This document shows positions 1-8,920 of a stretch of 64,000 bases of DNA, one piece after another. Source of the DNA: JAHEEL01 sp942491345 (lineage in GTDB: Bacteria > Actinomycetota > Acidimicrobiia > Spongiisociales > UBA5794); NCBI GenBank assembly GCA_942491345.1, contig CALOAN010000044.1:62001-126000 (forward strand). Reading direction: 5' to 3'. The notes under the pieces are model-generated. The model saw nothing but the letters and a program-made list of their open reading frames with translations, had not been told where the DNA came from and searched no databases. How positions within the stretch are numbered: position 1 is the stretch's first letter; each line of letters begins with the position of its first letter. The translations under genes were made by a program, and so were the position numbers.

Positions 1-429
1 GTTGTCGAGCGCGTCGGCGATCACGGGTGTGAGTACATGACCGGCGGGTGTGTCGTTGTGATCGGAAAAGCCGGCAGGAACTTCGGTGCGGGAATGAGTG
101 GAGGCATCGCCTATGTGATCGACGAGGATGGCGACTTCGAGCAGCGAGTCAACCACGAGATGGTCGAGATCGAGCGACTCTCCGTTTCGGACTCGCCTCT
201 CGACGGACCCGACGACCCGAGCCGCGGCGATTTGCTCGCCGACCCGTTCAGTCACGACGCCTGGCGGCTCCGGACCCTCATCGCCCGTCAGGCGTTGTTC
301 ACCAACAGCTCCCGGGCGCAGGAGATCCTCGAGAACTTTGACGAGTATCTCCCCCGCTTCTACAAGGTAGTCCCGGTCGAATACCGTCGAGCCCTCGAAC
401 AGCAGCCCGCAGCAGTCGGGAGCGCCTGA
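1..429 (+). CDS. gltB: Glutamate synthase large subunit, C-terminal end (partial)
   Basis: The reading frame is open from the first base, so the gene enters from the left; about 142 residues are visible. The visible part contains GCEYMTGG, GRNFGAGMSGG and a stretch ending near YKVVPVEYRRAL. These are typical of the GXGXG beta-helix domain and tail of the GOGAT large subunit, which makes glutamate from 2-oxoglutarate and the ammonia of glutamine. The stop codon overlaps the start of gltD by one base (TGATG), as expected for co-translated subunits of one enzyme. The N-terminal amidotransferase and FMN/Fe-S domains lie outside the window. Confidence 0.95.
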   Translation, partial: VVERVGDHGCEYMTGGCVVVIGKAGRNFGAGMSGGIAYVIDEDGDFEQRVNHEMVEIERLSVSDSPLDGPDDPSRGDLLADPFSHDAWRLRTLIARQALFTNSSRAQEILENFDEYLPRFYKVVPVEYRRALEQQPAAVGSA

Positions 430-1868
430 TGGGCTCACCAACGGGATTCCAGGAAATCGATCGTCGCCAACCCGGCACACTTCCGGTCGAGCAACGACGC
501 AGGAACTTCCTCGAGTTCTCGATCCCTCTCTCGAGTGCAGAAGTGTCCGAGCAGGGTGCCCGGTGCATCGACTGCGGCATCCCCTACTGCCACTCCGGAT
601 GCCCCGTCGACAACCTCATCCCGGATTGGAACGACCTTGTCTACCGCGGCCGGTGGCGTGAGGCGATCGATGTCCTGCACTCGACGAACAACTTCCCCGA
701 GTTCACCGGGCGGGTGTGCCCCGCTCCGTGTGAGGAGGCATGCACGCTCAACCTCCACGATGCCCCTGTGTCGATCAAGGCGATCGAGTACTCAATCATC
801 GAGAAGGCGTGGAGGAAACGCTGGATCGAACCCAAGATTCCGAGCCGACGCACCGACAAGCGCGTTGCCGTCGTCGGATCAGGACCATCCGGTCTGGCAG
901 CCGCCCAACAGCTCGCCCGCGCCGGACACAGCGTGGAGGTGTTCGAGAAGAACGCCAAGATCGGCGGTCTGCTCCGCTACGGCATCCCGGACTTCAAACT
1001 CGACAAGGACGCCATCGACCGACGGATGGCACAGATGCAGGCAGAAGGTGTCGAGTTCCGGGTCAACCGGCACATCGGTGTGAACTGGCCGGCCGAGCGC
1101 CTCCTCAACGAATACGAAGCGGTCGTTTTGGCCGCCGGGTGTGAGCAGCCGCGAGACCTCACCGTTCCCGGTCGAGACCTCGACGGCGTCCACTTCGCAA
1201 TGCCGTTTCTCACGCAGCAGAACCGCAGAGTCGGCAACGAACCGCTCGGCCATCAGGCGACGATCTCCGCGGAAGGGAAACACGTCATCGTGATCGGCGG
1301 CGGAGACACAGGAGCCGATTGCGTCGGGACGTCGAACCGGCAGGGTGCCGCCTCGGTCACGCAACTCGAACTCCTTCCGAAGCCACCTGAACACCCGAAC
1401 AAGTCGCTTGTGTGGCCGGACTGGCCAAACAAACTGCGCACGTCAACGTCGCATGACGAGGGCTGCGAACGTTTGTGGTCGGTCTCGACCACATCGTTCG
1501 AGGGCTCGGATCGGAAAGTCGAGACCCTCCGTGGGACAGGCGTCGAATGGCAACAAGTCGATGGCCGTTGGGAGATGACCGAAGTCGCCGGGACTGAGTT
1601 CGAGCTCAAGGCCGATCTCGTGCTGCTGGCGATGGGTTTCGTCAGCCCGGTCCACGATGGTCTTCTCGAGCAAATCGGCGTCGGCTTCGATCAGCGCGGC
1701 AACGTGGCAGCGAATGACACCGACTACGGAACCAGCATCCCCGGTGTCTTCGCTGCCGGCGACATGCGCCGCGGCCAGTCCCTCGTCGTCTGGGCCATCC
1801 GAGAAGGCCGCCAATGCGCCCGCGCGGTAGACGAATACCTGATGGGCAGAACCGATTTGCCCGAGTAG
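429..1868 (+). CDS. gltD: Glutamate synthase small subunit
   Basis: A 479-residue protein of the normal length for the NADPH-dependent GOGAT beta subunit, which passes electrons from NAD(P)H to the large subunit. Residues ~38-110 hold the cysteine-rich Fe-S region (CIDCGIPYCHSGCP, then CPAPCEEAC). A first dinucleotide fold follows (VAVVGSGPSGLAAAQQLARAG, FAD), then a second (VIVIGGGDTGADC, NADPH), and a C-terminal GVFAAGDMRRGQSLVVWAI flavin motif. The ATG overlaps the gltB stop by one base. The gene is intact and no feature looks unusual. Confidence 0.97.
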   Translation: MGSPTGFQEIDRRQPGTLPVEQRRRNFLEFSIPLSSAEVSEQGARCIDCGIPYCHSGCPVDNLIPDWNDLVYRGRWREAIDVLHSTNNFPEFTGRVCPAPCEEACTLNLHDAPVSIKAIEYSIIEKAWRKRWIEPKIPSRRTDKRVAVVGSGPSGLAAAQQLARAGHSVEVFEKNAKIGGLLRYGIPDFKLDKDAIDRRMAQMQAEGVEFRVNRHIGVNWPAERLLNEYEAVVLAAGCEQPRDLTVPGRDLDGVHFAMPFLTQQNRRVGNEPLGHQATISAEGKHVIVIGGGDTGADCVGTSNRQGAASVTQLELLPKPPEHPNKSLVWPDWPNKLRTSTSHDEGCERLWSVSTTSFEGSDRKVETLRGTGVEWQQVDGRWEMTEVAGTEFELKADLVLLAMGFVSPVHDGLLEQIGVGFDQRGNVAANDTDYGTSIPGVFAAGDMRRGQSLVVWAIREGRQCARAVDEYLMGRTDLPE

Positions 1869-1880
1869 GAACCGATTCTC

Positions 1881-1980
1881 CGTCTCTCCCACCGCAAGGT
1901 GGGGGAGGGACACGCGGACCGAGCTGATGCTCGGTCGCAGAGGGGGCGTTTGGGAGCAGGCACATAACGATGCGGCCTGC
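1881..1980. repeat. Structured intergenic repeat, copy A
   Basis: One of four ~100-bp copies of an interspersed repeat; the others are near 21.07, 25.82 and 59.23 kb. The order of elements is shared: a CTCCCACC/GGTGGGGGAG hairpin, then CCGAGC-TGAT-GCTCGG, then CAGAGGGGGCG, then TGGGAG and a less conserved tail. Copy A follows gltD directly. It is intergenic and may act as an RNA hairpin or terminator. It carries no coding sequence. Confidence 0.75.
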
Positions 1981-2024
1981 CGCGAGCCCTCGGTCCGTCG
2001 GACCGCCCCCTCCCAACCTCGCGC

Positions 2025-2156
2025 GTCTTCGCCTCCACCACGCAGTGGGGGAGGCGCGAGCACCGGCCGACAGGCCGGAGCGCAGCGGAGGGGGCTATCG
2101 CGAACCCGCGGCGAGCCTCACCGTCGCCTCCACCACGCAGTGGGGGAGGTGCGAGG
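2025..2156. repeat. Two partial copies of the intergenic repeat
   Basis: The string GCCTCCACCACGCAGTGGGG occurs twice (near 2031 and 2125), each followed by GAGG and GCGAG. The first copy continues with CCGGCCGACAGGCCGG and CAGCGGAGGGGGC. They belong to the same family as the copy just upstream but lack the conserved tail. The whole 1869-2224 gap consists of this material and holds no credible gene. Confidence 0.65.
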
Positions 2157-2224
2157 TCCTTTGGCTCTGGTCTTGAGCTTGGGGGCGGGGCAACGTTGAT
2201 CCAGATCTCACGGGGGTCGTCATC

Positions 2225-2905
2225 CTGCAGGTCGAGTACATCCGCTTTCTTGCAAGTCTCGTCGTCGCAGCCGTGATCGTTGCGTCCTGCACGTCCTCGG
2301 AACCGGCCACCTCCACCATTTCCCCTGGCCGGGTCCTGTCGGTGGCGTCCGGAGAGGCCCCGACGATCGATGGCGTCATGGAGGCCGGGGAGTGGGACGG
2401 GGCGACGTCCACCGTGATGACCGATGGGAGCCCACTCCACTGGATGCACTTCGAAGAAGCGCTCTACGTGGCCCTCGAAGGTGGCGGCCTCGGAGCCGTC
2501 AATCTGGCAATCGCCACCGGTGACGAGATCTGGATCCTCCATTCCTCAGCGGCACTCGGCTCTGCGCTCTACACCAGGGATGAGTCGACGTGGAGACTCA
2601 CGCACGGGTTCAGTTGGTGCTGCCGAAGCACCGCCGACGACACAGGCCGCCAGGCACTGCTCGACGAGGAGGGGTGGCAGGCCAACATTGGATTTGCCGG
2701 TGATATCGGCGTGGTCGAATACGAGGTTGTGCTGCCGTGGGTCGATGGACTCGTCGCCGTCTCGTATCAGACCGAGTCGAGCGACCCGGCCTACTGGCCG
2801 ACGGATCTGTCGGGTGACGCCGAGGCGGACCTCATCGGCCCTTGGGCTGAGCCGAAGGATTTCAACGTGGACGAGTGGTACCGACTCGACGAGAACACCG
2901 GGTAA
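2225..2905 (+). CDS. Putative lipoprotein with DOMON/EB-dehydrogenase-like domain
   Basis: The first regular start codon is GTG 2273, but that would place the lipobox (VIVASC) at residues 2-6 with no signal helix. The frame is open upstream and reads IRFLASLVVAAVIVASC, a normal lipoprotein signal. A GGGGG stretch at 2212-2216 lies 8 nt before a CTG at 2225, so initiation at 2225 (or ATC 2222) is proposed. The mature part starts with APTIDGVMEAGEW, characteristic of DOMON-like and ethylbenzene-dehydrogenase-type heme-binding folds. It is probably an exported heme- or sugar-binding protein; no ligand residues can be assigned with certainty. The protein is seen; the start and function are inferred. 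Confidence 0.7.
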   Translation: MQVEYIRFLASLVVAAVIVASCTSSEPATSTISPGRVLSVASGEAPTIDGVMEAGEWDGATSTVMTDGSPLHWMHFEEALYVALEGGGLGAVNLAIATGDEIWILHSSAALGSALYTRDESTWRLTHGFSWCCRSTADDTGRQALLDEEGWQANIGFAGDIGVVEYEVVLPWVDGLVAVSYQTESSDPAYWPTDLSGDAEADLIGPWAEPKDFNVDEWYRLDENTG

Positions 2906-2950
2906 CGAAAACCGGCGGTGTAACCGACGGTCAGGGTTTCCGGGTCGGGT

Positions 2951-3223
2951 TCAGGCGTTTCGCTCGCGGGCTCGCCGTTCGCGTTTTTCGGTGCGCTCCC
3001 GGTCCCGCTCGTCGCGTTGCGCCTGCCGCTCGGCGCGTTCACGATCCTTCTCGACCTTGCGTTCGGCCTCGTAGCGCTCGCTCTCGATCCGGCGCTCCTC
3101 TTCATGGAGGTCGTGTGAGGTGGTGCGCTGCTCGTCGTGTACGGCTTGTCGCGCCTCTCGCCGATCGCGTTGCTCTTGCCGCTCTTCGTGCTCCCGGTCA
3201 GCAGTGGACTGTTCGCCATCCAT
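2951..3223 (-). CDS. Small highly charged coiled-coil protein
   Basis: A 90-residue frame dominated by Arg, Glu, Asp and Gln (heptads such as ERYEAERKVEKDRERAE) that should form one long helix. GGAG lies 8 nt before the ATG on the minus strand, which supports translation. No homologous family is recognised. It sits alone between a lipoprotein and a sulfatase and converges with the lipoprotein. The low complexity could also arise by chance in GC-rich DNA, so confidence is moderate. Confidence 0.5.
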   Translation of the reverse strand: MDGEQSTADREHEERQEQRDRREARQAVHDEQRTTSHDLHEEERRIESERYEAERKVEKDRERAERQAQRDERDRERTEKRERRARERNA

Positions 3224-3422
3224 GAATCCGGCTCCGTCTCAGTCGATATCCGCTCTCTCCAGGGACCAAGGTAGCGCTACTCCGAGCCTCGCACGCCGAT
3301 TCCTGGGCATCGTCGGCGCGGGCGGGAGCCGACGAACAGACCCTTCAGTCCTGCTCTGCCCCCGCTTCCGCGCCCACGTGTAGGGTCGCAGGTAGAACGC
3401 GAATCGACGAGGAAGGTTGCCC

Positions 3423-5774
3423 ATGCCCGCGCAATTCAACGGAGTTGTCAACGTCGACATCCGGGATTCAGTCGAGGATTGGACGCCGTACCTCCAGCCG
3501 AAGGCGCCGGAAGGGGCGCCAAACGTCCTCATGATCGTGTGGGACGACGTCGGCTATGGAGCAATGGACGTGTTCGGTGGACCGATCGAGACCCCCACGA
3601 TGCGGCGCATTGCCGACTCGGGCCTCCGCTACTCGAACTTCCACACCACCGCGCTGTGCTCCCCTACCCGGTCGAGCATGCTCACAGGCCGCAACGCCAC
3701 CAGCAACAACATGGCGTGCATCACCGAGGCCGCAGCCGGTTTCCCCGGCTTTTCCGGCCGCATCCCGTTCGAAAACGGGTTCATCTCTGAAGTGCTCGGC
3801 GAACAGGGCTGGAACACCTATGCCATTGGGAAGTGGCATCTCACGCCCGGGGACGAAGTCGATATGTCTTCATGGCGTGCCCGCTGGCCGCTCGGCCGCG
3901 GATTCGAGCGCTTCTACGGATTCCTCGGCGGCGAGACCAACCAGTGGTACCCCGACCTCGTCTACGACAACCACACCATTGATCCGCCGGCGACGCCGGA
4001 GGAGGGCTACCACCTCTCCGCAGATCTGTCGGAGAAGGCCATCAGGTTCGTCCGTGACGCCAAAGCCATCGCTCCCGAGAAGCCCTGGTTCATGTACTTC
4101 TGCCCGGGAGCAGGCCACGCGCCTCACCACGTGTTCAAGGAATGGGCAGACAGGTACAAGGGCGCGTTCGATCAGGGCTACGAGGCGATTCGGAGCGACA
4201 TCCTCTCCCGCCAGAAGGAGATGGGACTGCTTCCTGAGGACACCGAGCTGTCACCGATCAACCCTCACGGTGAGCCGACCGGCATCACCGGTCCAGAGGG
4301 CCAGCCGTGGCCTCAGCTCGATTTCGTGCGGCCGTGGGATTCCCTCGACGACGATGAGAAGACCCTGTTCACTCGGATGGCCGAGGTGTTTGCCGGATTC
4401 ATCAGCTACACCGACCACGAAATCGGCAATTTCATCGACTATCTCGAGGAGTCCGAACAGCTCGACAACACGATCATCGTGGTCGTTTCGGACAACGGCT
4501 CGAGCGCCGAAGGCGGACCGAACGGTTCGTTCAACGAGAACAAGTTCTTCAACAACATTCCAGACACGGTGGAGGAGAACCTCAAGCATCTCGACGAACT
4601 CGGCGGCACGAAGTCCTACAACCACTACAACACCGGTTGGGCGTGGGCGTTCGACACGCCGTTCCCCTACTGGAAGCGGTTCGCCGGATACGAGGGCGGA
4701 ACCGCAGACGCGTGCATCGTCGCGTGGCCGAAGGGCATCGCGGCCAGGGGTGAGGTTCGAGAGCAGTACCTCCACGCCGTCGATGTTGTACCAACGCTCT
4801 ACGACCTGCTGGGTGTCACACCGCCGCCGGTCCTCAAGGGCTACACCCAGAGCGAGATCGAAGGTGAGAGCTTCGCGGCCTCCATCACCGATCCGTCGGC
4901 GCCGGAGCGGGAGTCCCAGTTCTACTCGATGCTCGGCCAGCGTGCGCTGTACCACCAAGGCTGGCTGGCGAACACGCTCCACCCGCCGCTATCCGGGTGG
5001 AGTGGCTTCGACCAGGACGAATGGGAGCTCTACCACCTCGCTGAGGACCGCACGCAGTCGCACAACGTCGCAGCCGAGCACCCCGACCGTCTCGAACAGA
5101 TGAAGGGGTTGTGGTTCTACAACGCAGGTGTCTACAGCGGCTTGCCGCTCGACGACCGCTCCGCGATGGAGATCCTGACGTCGGATCGACCCCAGCCGTC
5201 GCCGCCCCGCAACCGATACATCTACTACCCCGACACGGCAGACATCCCAGAGTCGGTGGCGGTGAACATCAGGCGCCGCTCGTACACGATTGCCGCCGGC
5301 GCCGTTCTCGACTCAGCCGAGGCGGCGGGTGTCCTGTTCGCCCACGGCGGGTTCCCGGGCGGGCACGCCCTCTATCTCAAGGACGGCAAGCTGCACTACG
5401 TGTACAACTGGCTTGGCGAGAACATCCAGACGGTGACGTCCACCCGGAACATCGAGGCCGGGCGGCATCTCTTCGTCGCAGAGTTCGACAAGACCGGAGA
5501 TGATCCCAAGACGGCATCCGCGATCGGGACGCTGACGCTGTTCATCGACACCGACCCGGTCGCATCGTCGGAGATCATGACCCAGCCCGGCAACTTTGCG
5601 CTCACCGGCGACGGTCTCTGTGTCGGTCGGGACAGCCTGTCCGCTGTCTCCCCAGACTACGAGTCGCCGTTCGCCTTCACCGGTGGCACCATCGATCGGG
5701 TCATCGTCGACGTGAGCGGTGACGACTACGTCGACCACGAGAAACAGGCCCAAGCCTGGCTCCTGCGCGACTGA
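3423..5774 (+). CDS. Arylsulfatase-family sulfatase (formylglycine type)
   Basis: A 783-residue sulfatase of the alkaline phosphatase superfamily that hydrolyses sulfate esters. The N-terminal NVLMIVWDDVGYG supplies the metal-binding Asp pair. CSPTR at residues 79-83 is the C-x-P-x-R motif in which Cys is converted to formylglycine, and VVVSDNGSSAEGG near the middle gives the second metal-binding Asp/Asn. The C-terminal ~170 residues resemble a beta-sandwich of the kind appended to large arylsulfatases. ATG 3423 is chosen because GAGGAAGG ends 6 nt upstream; a TTG at 3417 is in frame but lies too close. No signal peptide is evident. A formylglycine-generating enzyme is not in the window. Confidence 0.93.
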   Translation: MPAQFNGVVNVDIRDSVEDWTPYLQPKAPEGAPNVLMIVWDDVGYGAMDVFGGPIETPTMRRIADSGLRYSNFHTTALCSPTRSSMLTGRNATSNNMACITEAAAGFPGFSGRIPFENGFISEVLGEQGWNTYAIGKWHLTPGDEVDMSSWRARWPLGRGFERFYGFLGGETNQWYPDLVYDNHTIDPPATPEEGYHLSADLSEKAIRFVRDAKAIAPEKPWFMYFCPGAGHAPHHVFKEWADRYKGAFDQGYEAIRSDILSRQKEMGLLPEDTELSPINPHGEPTGITGPEGQPWPQLDFVRPWDSLDDDEKTLFTRMAEVFAGFISYTDHEIGNFIDYLEESEQLDNTIIVVVSDNGSSAEGGPNGSFNENKFFNNIPDTVEENLKHLDELGGTKSYNHYNTGWAWAFDTPFPYWKRFAGYEGGTADACIVAWPKGIAARGEVREQYLHAVDVVPTLYDLLGVTPPPVLKGYTQSEIEGESFAASITDPSAPERESQFYSMLGQRALYHQGWLANTLHPPLSGWSGFDQDEWELYHLAEDRTQSHNVAAEHPDRLEQMKGLWFYNAGVYSGLPLDDRSAMEILTSDRPQPSPPRNRYIYYPDTADIPESVAVNIRRRSYTIAAGAVLDSAEAAGVLFAHGGFPGGHALYLKDGKLHYVYNWLGENIQTVTSTRNIEAGRHLFVAEFDKTGDDPKTASAIGTLTLFIDTDPVASSEIMTQPGNFALTGDGLCVGRDSLSAVSPDYESPFAFTGGTIDRVIVDVSGDDYVDHEKQAQAWLLRD

Positions 5775-5947
5775 CGCATCCGGCGGCTCGGGTACCCGTC
5801 GATTCAGTCGGGCGACACCCGGACGAGGATCTCAGTCGTCCCAGGCGTCCATTGGAGGAGGCAATCGGGTGAATCCGTCCTCCGGGATGGACTTTCCGCG
5901 GCCGCACGTGGTGCGGTAGGTTTCACGGTCCACCGGGGAGGAATACC

Positions 5948-7453
5948 ATGTCAAAGATTCAACGACCGGCACCTGAACGTGCGCTCGACTGGTCGCCCGA
6001 CGAAGCGCGAGAGATCGGCGAACAGGCGGTCGACATCTGGACGGAGCTCCTTGGACGACTCCACGACGATCTCCCGGTGGCGCGCAACCGATCCGCCGGC
6101 GAGGTCGCCGAAGCCGTCAATGTCCAGATCCCAGGCGAACCGATGCCGATCGATGACCTCATCGATCATCTGCGCCAGGTCGTGTTCGAAGAGTCGATGT
6201 ACCCCGGCCATCCGGGGTTCGTTGCCTACATCAGCGGCGCCGGGACCGTGCCGGGCGCAGCAGCCGACCTGATCGCCGCCGGCCTCAACCAGAACTCCGG
6301 GGGATGGCGGCTCTCCCCGGCAGCGAGCGAGATCGAGCAGCATCTCATGAGGTGGTTTGCGGAACGCCTCGGCATGCCGGAAGGGTCATCGGGCTACGTC
6401 ACGTCCGGCGGCGCCATGGTCAACCTCATCGCGCTGACAGTCGCCCGATCCCGCCACGCCGGATGGGACGTGCGCGAAGCCGGCGTGCGGGCGGGACCTC
6501 AGCTCACCGTCTATGTGTCGTCCGAGGTCCACGACACGGTCGACCGCGCCGTTCAGATGCTCGGCATCGGCACGACAGGGATCCGCCACATCAACACCGA
6601 TGGGAACCTCCGCATGGATGTTGCCGCGCTCCGGTCAGCGATTGATACGGACCTCTTCGACGGGCACCGTCCGATCGCCGTCGTCGGCTCCGCCGGCACC
6701 ACCGGAACCGGGGCCATCGACCCTCTCGACGCCATCGCCGACGTTTGTGCCGAGTACAACCTCTGGTTCCACGTCGACGGCGCATACGGCGGAGCCGCCG
6801 CACTCACCGACTCACTCCGGTCTCTCTTCACTGGAATCGGTCGGGCCGACTCGGTCGGCTTCGATCCACACAAGTGGCTCTACACCCCGATCGCCGGCGC
6901 CTGCATCCTCGTCCGAGACCCTGCGGTCCTCAAAGAGACGTTCGCCGTTGATGCCTCATACATCGTCGACGACGACAGCACTGGCTGGGGCGATGACATC
7001 TACGCGCTCAGCCCGCATTTCACGCGCCCGTTTGCTTCGTTGAAGATCTGGGTGTCGCTCCTCGCCCACGGGTGGGACGCCTACGAGAGGCGTATTTCTC
7101 ATGATGTCGCCCTCGCCCGCTACCTTCACGAACTCGTCATCGACCATCCGGAACTGGAGCCGTTGGCCGAACCTGGGCTCTCCATCACCTGCTTCCGCTA
7201 CGTCCCGACGGGCCTTACCGGGAGGACCGATGCCGACGACTACCTCGACACGCTCAACGAGCGGTTGATGTTCGAACTGCAACTCGGTGGAAGGGTCTTT
7301 CCTTCGAACGCCGTCGTGGGTGGACGTTTTGCACTCCGGTCCTGCATCGTGAACTACCGGACCGAGGCCGACACCATGGACGAGCTTGCTGCGGAGACGA
7401 TCCGGCTCGGCCGCGACCTCGATGCCGAGCTTCGACCAGAGCATCTGAGCTGA
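5948..7453 (+). CDS. PLP-dependent group II amino acid decarboxylase
   Basis: A 501-residue fold-type I PLP enzyme of the glutamate / aromatic amino acid decarboxylase family. Visible motifs are VTSGGAMVNLIAL (cofactor phosphate region), HVDGAYGG with the PLP-pyridine Asp at residue 277, and DPHKWLYTP with the Schiff-base Lys at residue 309. GAGGAA before ATG 5948 is a good ribosome site. The substrate (aromatic amino acid, aspartate or glutamate) cannot be decided from the sequence. It stands alone with no obvious pathway partner. Confidence 0.92.
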   Translation: MSKIQRPAPERALDWSPDEAREIGEQAVDIWTELLGRLHDDLPVARNRSAGEVAEAVNVQIPGEPMPIDDLIDHLRQVVFEESMYPGHPGFVAYISGAGTVPGAAADLIAAGLNQNSGGWRLSPAASEIEQHLMRWFAERLGMPEGSSGYVTSGGAMVNLIALTVARSRHAGWDVREAGVRAGPQLTVYVSSEVHDTVDRAVQMLGIGTTGIRHINTDGNLRMDVAALRSAIDTDLFDGHRPIAVVGSAGTTGTGAIDPLDAIADVCAEYNLWFHVDGAYGGAAALTDSLRSLFTGIGRADSVGFDPHKWLYTPIAGACILVRDPAVLKETFAVDASYIVDDDSTGWGDDIYALSPHFTRPFASLKIWVSLLAHGWDAYERRISHDVALARYLHELVIDHPELEPLAEPGLSITCFRYVPTGLTGRTDADDYLDTLNERLMFELQLGGRVFPSNAVVGGRFALRSCIVNYRTEADTMDELAAETIRLGRDLDAELRPEHLS

Positions 7454-7563
7454 CGCAAGGCACGGACCGACTTTCGACCCTTGTTGGTGCTCAGCGAGCC
7501 GCGGTACGTTGATTGGCGATGCGGCACGCCGCATCTGTGCAATCGCCTCGGGAGGAAGCCACG

Positions 7564-8043
7564 ATGAGCACACCCCAAAAGGCTGAGCGTCGGCGGCCGT
7601 CGAGAGGAACACGGCGGTTCGGGTACGCCGTCTCCATCGTCGTCGAGGTCGCGCTGCTGGTCCTGGTGAACAATCTCGTCGAATGGGACATTGCCCCGTT
7701 CATCACTGAAGGATTCAACAACCTTGTTCCCTACATCAACGTATCGCTGGTAGCGAGCATGGTGGTGAACATCGCGTACTTCGCCTTCGACCCGCGCTGG
7801 TTCCGGTCCCTCACGCAGGCAATCCTCAACGTCATCAGCCTGGTCGTGATCGTCCAGACGTACCGGATCTTCCCGTTCGACTTCTCAGGATCGGACTTCA
7901 ACTGGACGGCGCTGACTCGAACCGTCCTGGTCGTGTTGATGGTGCTGGTCGGCGTCGGGATCGTAGGAGAGGTCGCGAAGATGCTCCAGGGGCTGTCGAC
8001 AGAGGGCGCCGCCCATCGGCAAAATCCCCCAGCGGCCGTCTGA
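7564..8043 (+). CDS. Four-helix integral membrane protein, unknown function
   Basis: A 159-residue protein with a basic N-terminus (KAERRRPSRGTRR) and four hydrophobic segments at about residues 22-45, 55-75, 82-105 and 115-140. ATG 7564 is preceded by GGGAGGA at good spacing; an upstream TTG at 7513 in the same frame is not favoured. The second helix pair (WFRSLTQAILNVISLVVIVQTYRIFPF) is similar to small unassigned actinobacterial membrane proteins. No catalytic or binding residues are recognisable. Confidence 0.8.
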   Translation: MSTPQKAERRRPSRGTRRFGYAVSIVVEVALLVLVNNLVEWDIAPFITEGFNNLVPYINVSLVASMVVNIAYFAFDPRWFRSLTQAILNVISLVVIVQTYRIFPFDFSGSDFNWTALTRTVLVVLMVLVGVGIVGEVAKMLQGLSTEGAAHRQNPPAAV

Positions 8044-8075
8044 ACCCGACCCCATGTCGAATCCGACGGATTGAT

Positions 8076-8264
8076 CTAGGGCTTCGAAACGACACCCCTG
8101 ACCCTGGGGTATTTCAGCGGCCGGTGGACGTGGCAGAACTTGGCCGTGTTGTACCGGGAGATCACAACCGAACAATCCTCGCTCGCGCAGACGCGGCCAA
8201 CAGCCGCAGTCTTCGGTCGACGCAGGCGGCCGGACGGCCTCGACGCCTTCATGGATTCGTTCAT
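8076..8264 (-). CDS. Small zinc-ribbon-like protein
   Basis: A 62-residue protein with C-x4-C-x8-YN-x3-FC-x2-H (CASEDC ... SRYNTAKFCHVH). This resembles a short cysteine/histidine metal-binding motif found in small actinobacterial proteins. A very strong ribosome site (GGAGGT, 5 nt spacing) precedes the ATG at 8264. It may be a DNA- or RNA-associated factor by analogy with other treble-clef proteins, but that is inference. The N-terminus is basic. Confidence 0.75.
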   Translation of the reverse strand: MNESMKASRPSGRLRRPKTAAVGRVCASEDCSVVISRYNTAKFCHVHRPLKYPRVRGVVSKP

Positions 8265-8398
8265 CGCTCACCTCCAAAACGGCTCTTTCCTTGGATACGG
8301 AGCCGTCGCTGCGTTCGGATGACGACCGATGGCGGCCTCTCCGGGAATGCGCGGGGACCGCAGCGAGTCGCCCCGAGAGACCGCAGAGGAGAATGCCA

Positions 8399-8920
8399 AT
8401 GAGCCGAGGCCGGGTACGGATAGAAGCAGGGCAAAAGAGGATTCGGGTGTACCTGGGCGGCGAAGTCGTCGCAGATACCACTCACCCGAAGCTCGTTTGG
8501 GAGAAGCCCTACTACCCCACCTACTACTTCCCCGAAGGCGACGTACGCGTCGACTCCCTCGTCCCGACCGGGCACAAGAAACGCTCGCCGAGCCGCGGCA
8601 GCGCCGAGGTCTTCGATGTCAAGAGCACCCGCCGCACCGCAGAGCAAGGTGGACGAGCTCGTCTCGTGACTTCATCTCGGAAGTGCGTTGTGCCAAACGA
8701 CCCCCTCCCCCCGCTCCGGCCAAGAACTGGGCGCCCTCAGATGCGTCCCCTCACGGGGTGGGGGGACGCGGATTCGCTCTGCGAGCCCGCAGGGAGGCTG
8801 TTTCGGCGGAAGGGCCTTGACCGGCCGCGTCCGGAATCAGACGCTACTCGTTGTCGGCAAACGCAAGGCCATGGGATCGGGCGAGCGCTCGGAGCTGCTC
8901 GAGACGCATCTCGTCGATGA
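8399..8920 (+). pseudogene. Truncated DUF427-domain protein
   Basis: From ATG 8399 (AGAGGAGA 6 nt upstream) the product begins like a DUF427 protein: RVYLGGEVVADT, LVWEKPYYPTYYFPEGDVR, LVPTGHKKRSPSRGSA and FDVKSTRRTAEQ. After about residue 85 (near 8652) family similarity stops at the point where the fold should continue, and the frame runs through Pro/Arg-rich nonsense to a stop at 8920. That tail overlaps an opposite-strand gene and contains a hairpin like those of the intergenic repeats. The gene therefore appears to have lost its C-terminal half, by insertion or deletion. A short functional DUF427 domain cannot be excluded. Confidence 0.65.
8743..8769. repeat. GC-rich inverted repeat in the broken DUF427 gene
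   Basis: GCGTCCCC at 8743-8750 pairs with GGGGACGC at 8762-8769; an inner CCCC/GGGG pair is also possible. It follows a C-rich stretch (8699-8713). It is similar in style, but not identical, to the intergenic structured repeats and lies where the DUF427 similarity has been lost. Confidence 0.5.

Noticed and set aside
2791..3219. 142-residue minus-strand frame overlapping the charged small protein
   Set aside because: It overlaps the end of the plus-strand lipoprotein and lacks a start signal; the 90-residue frame has a better ribosome site.
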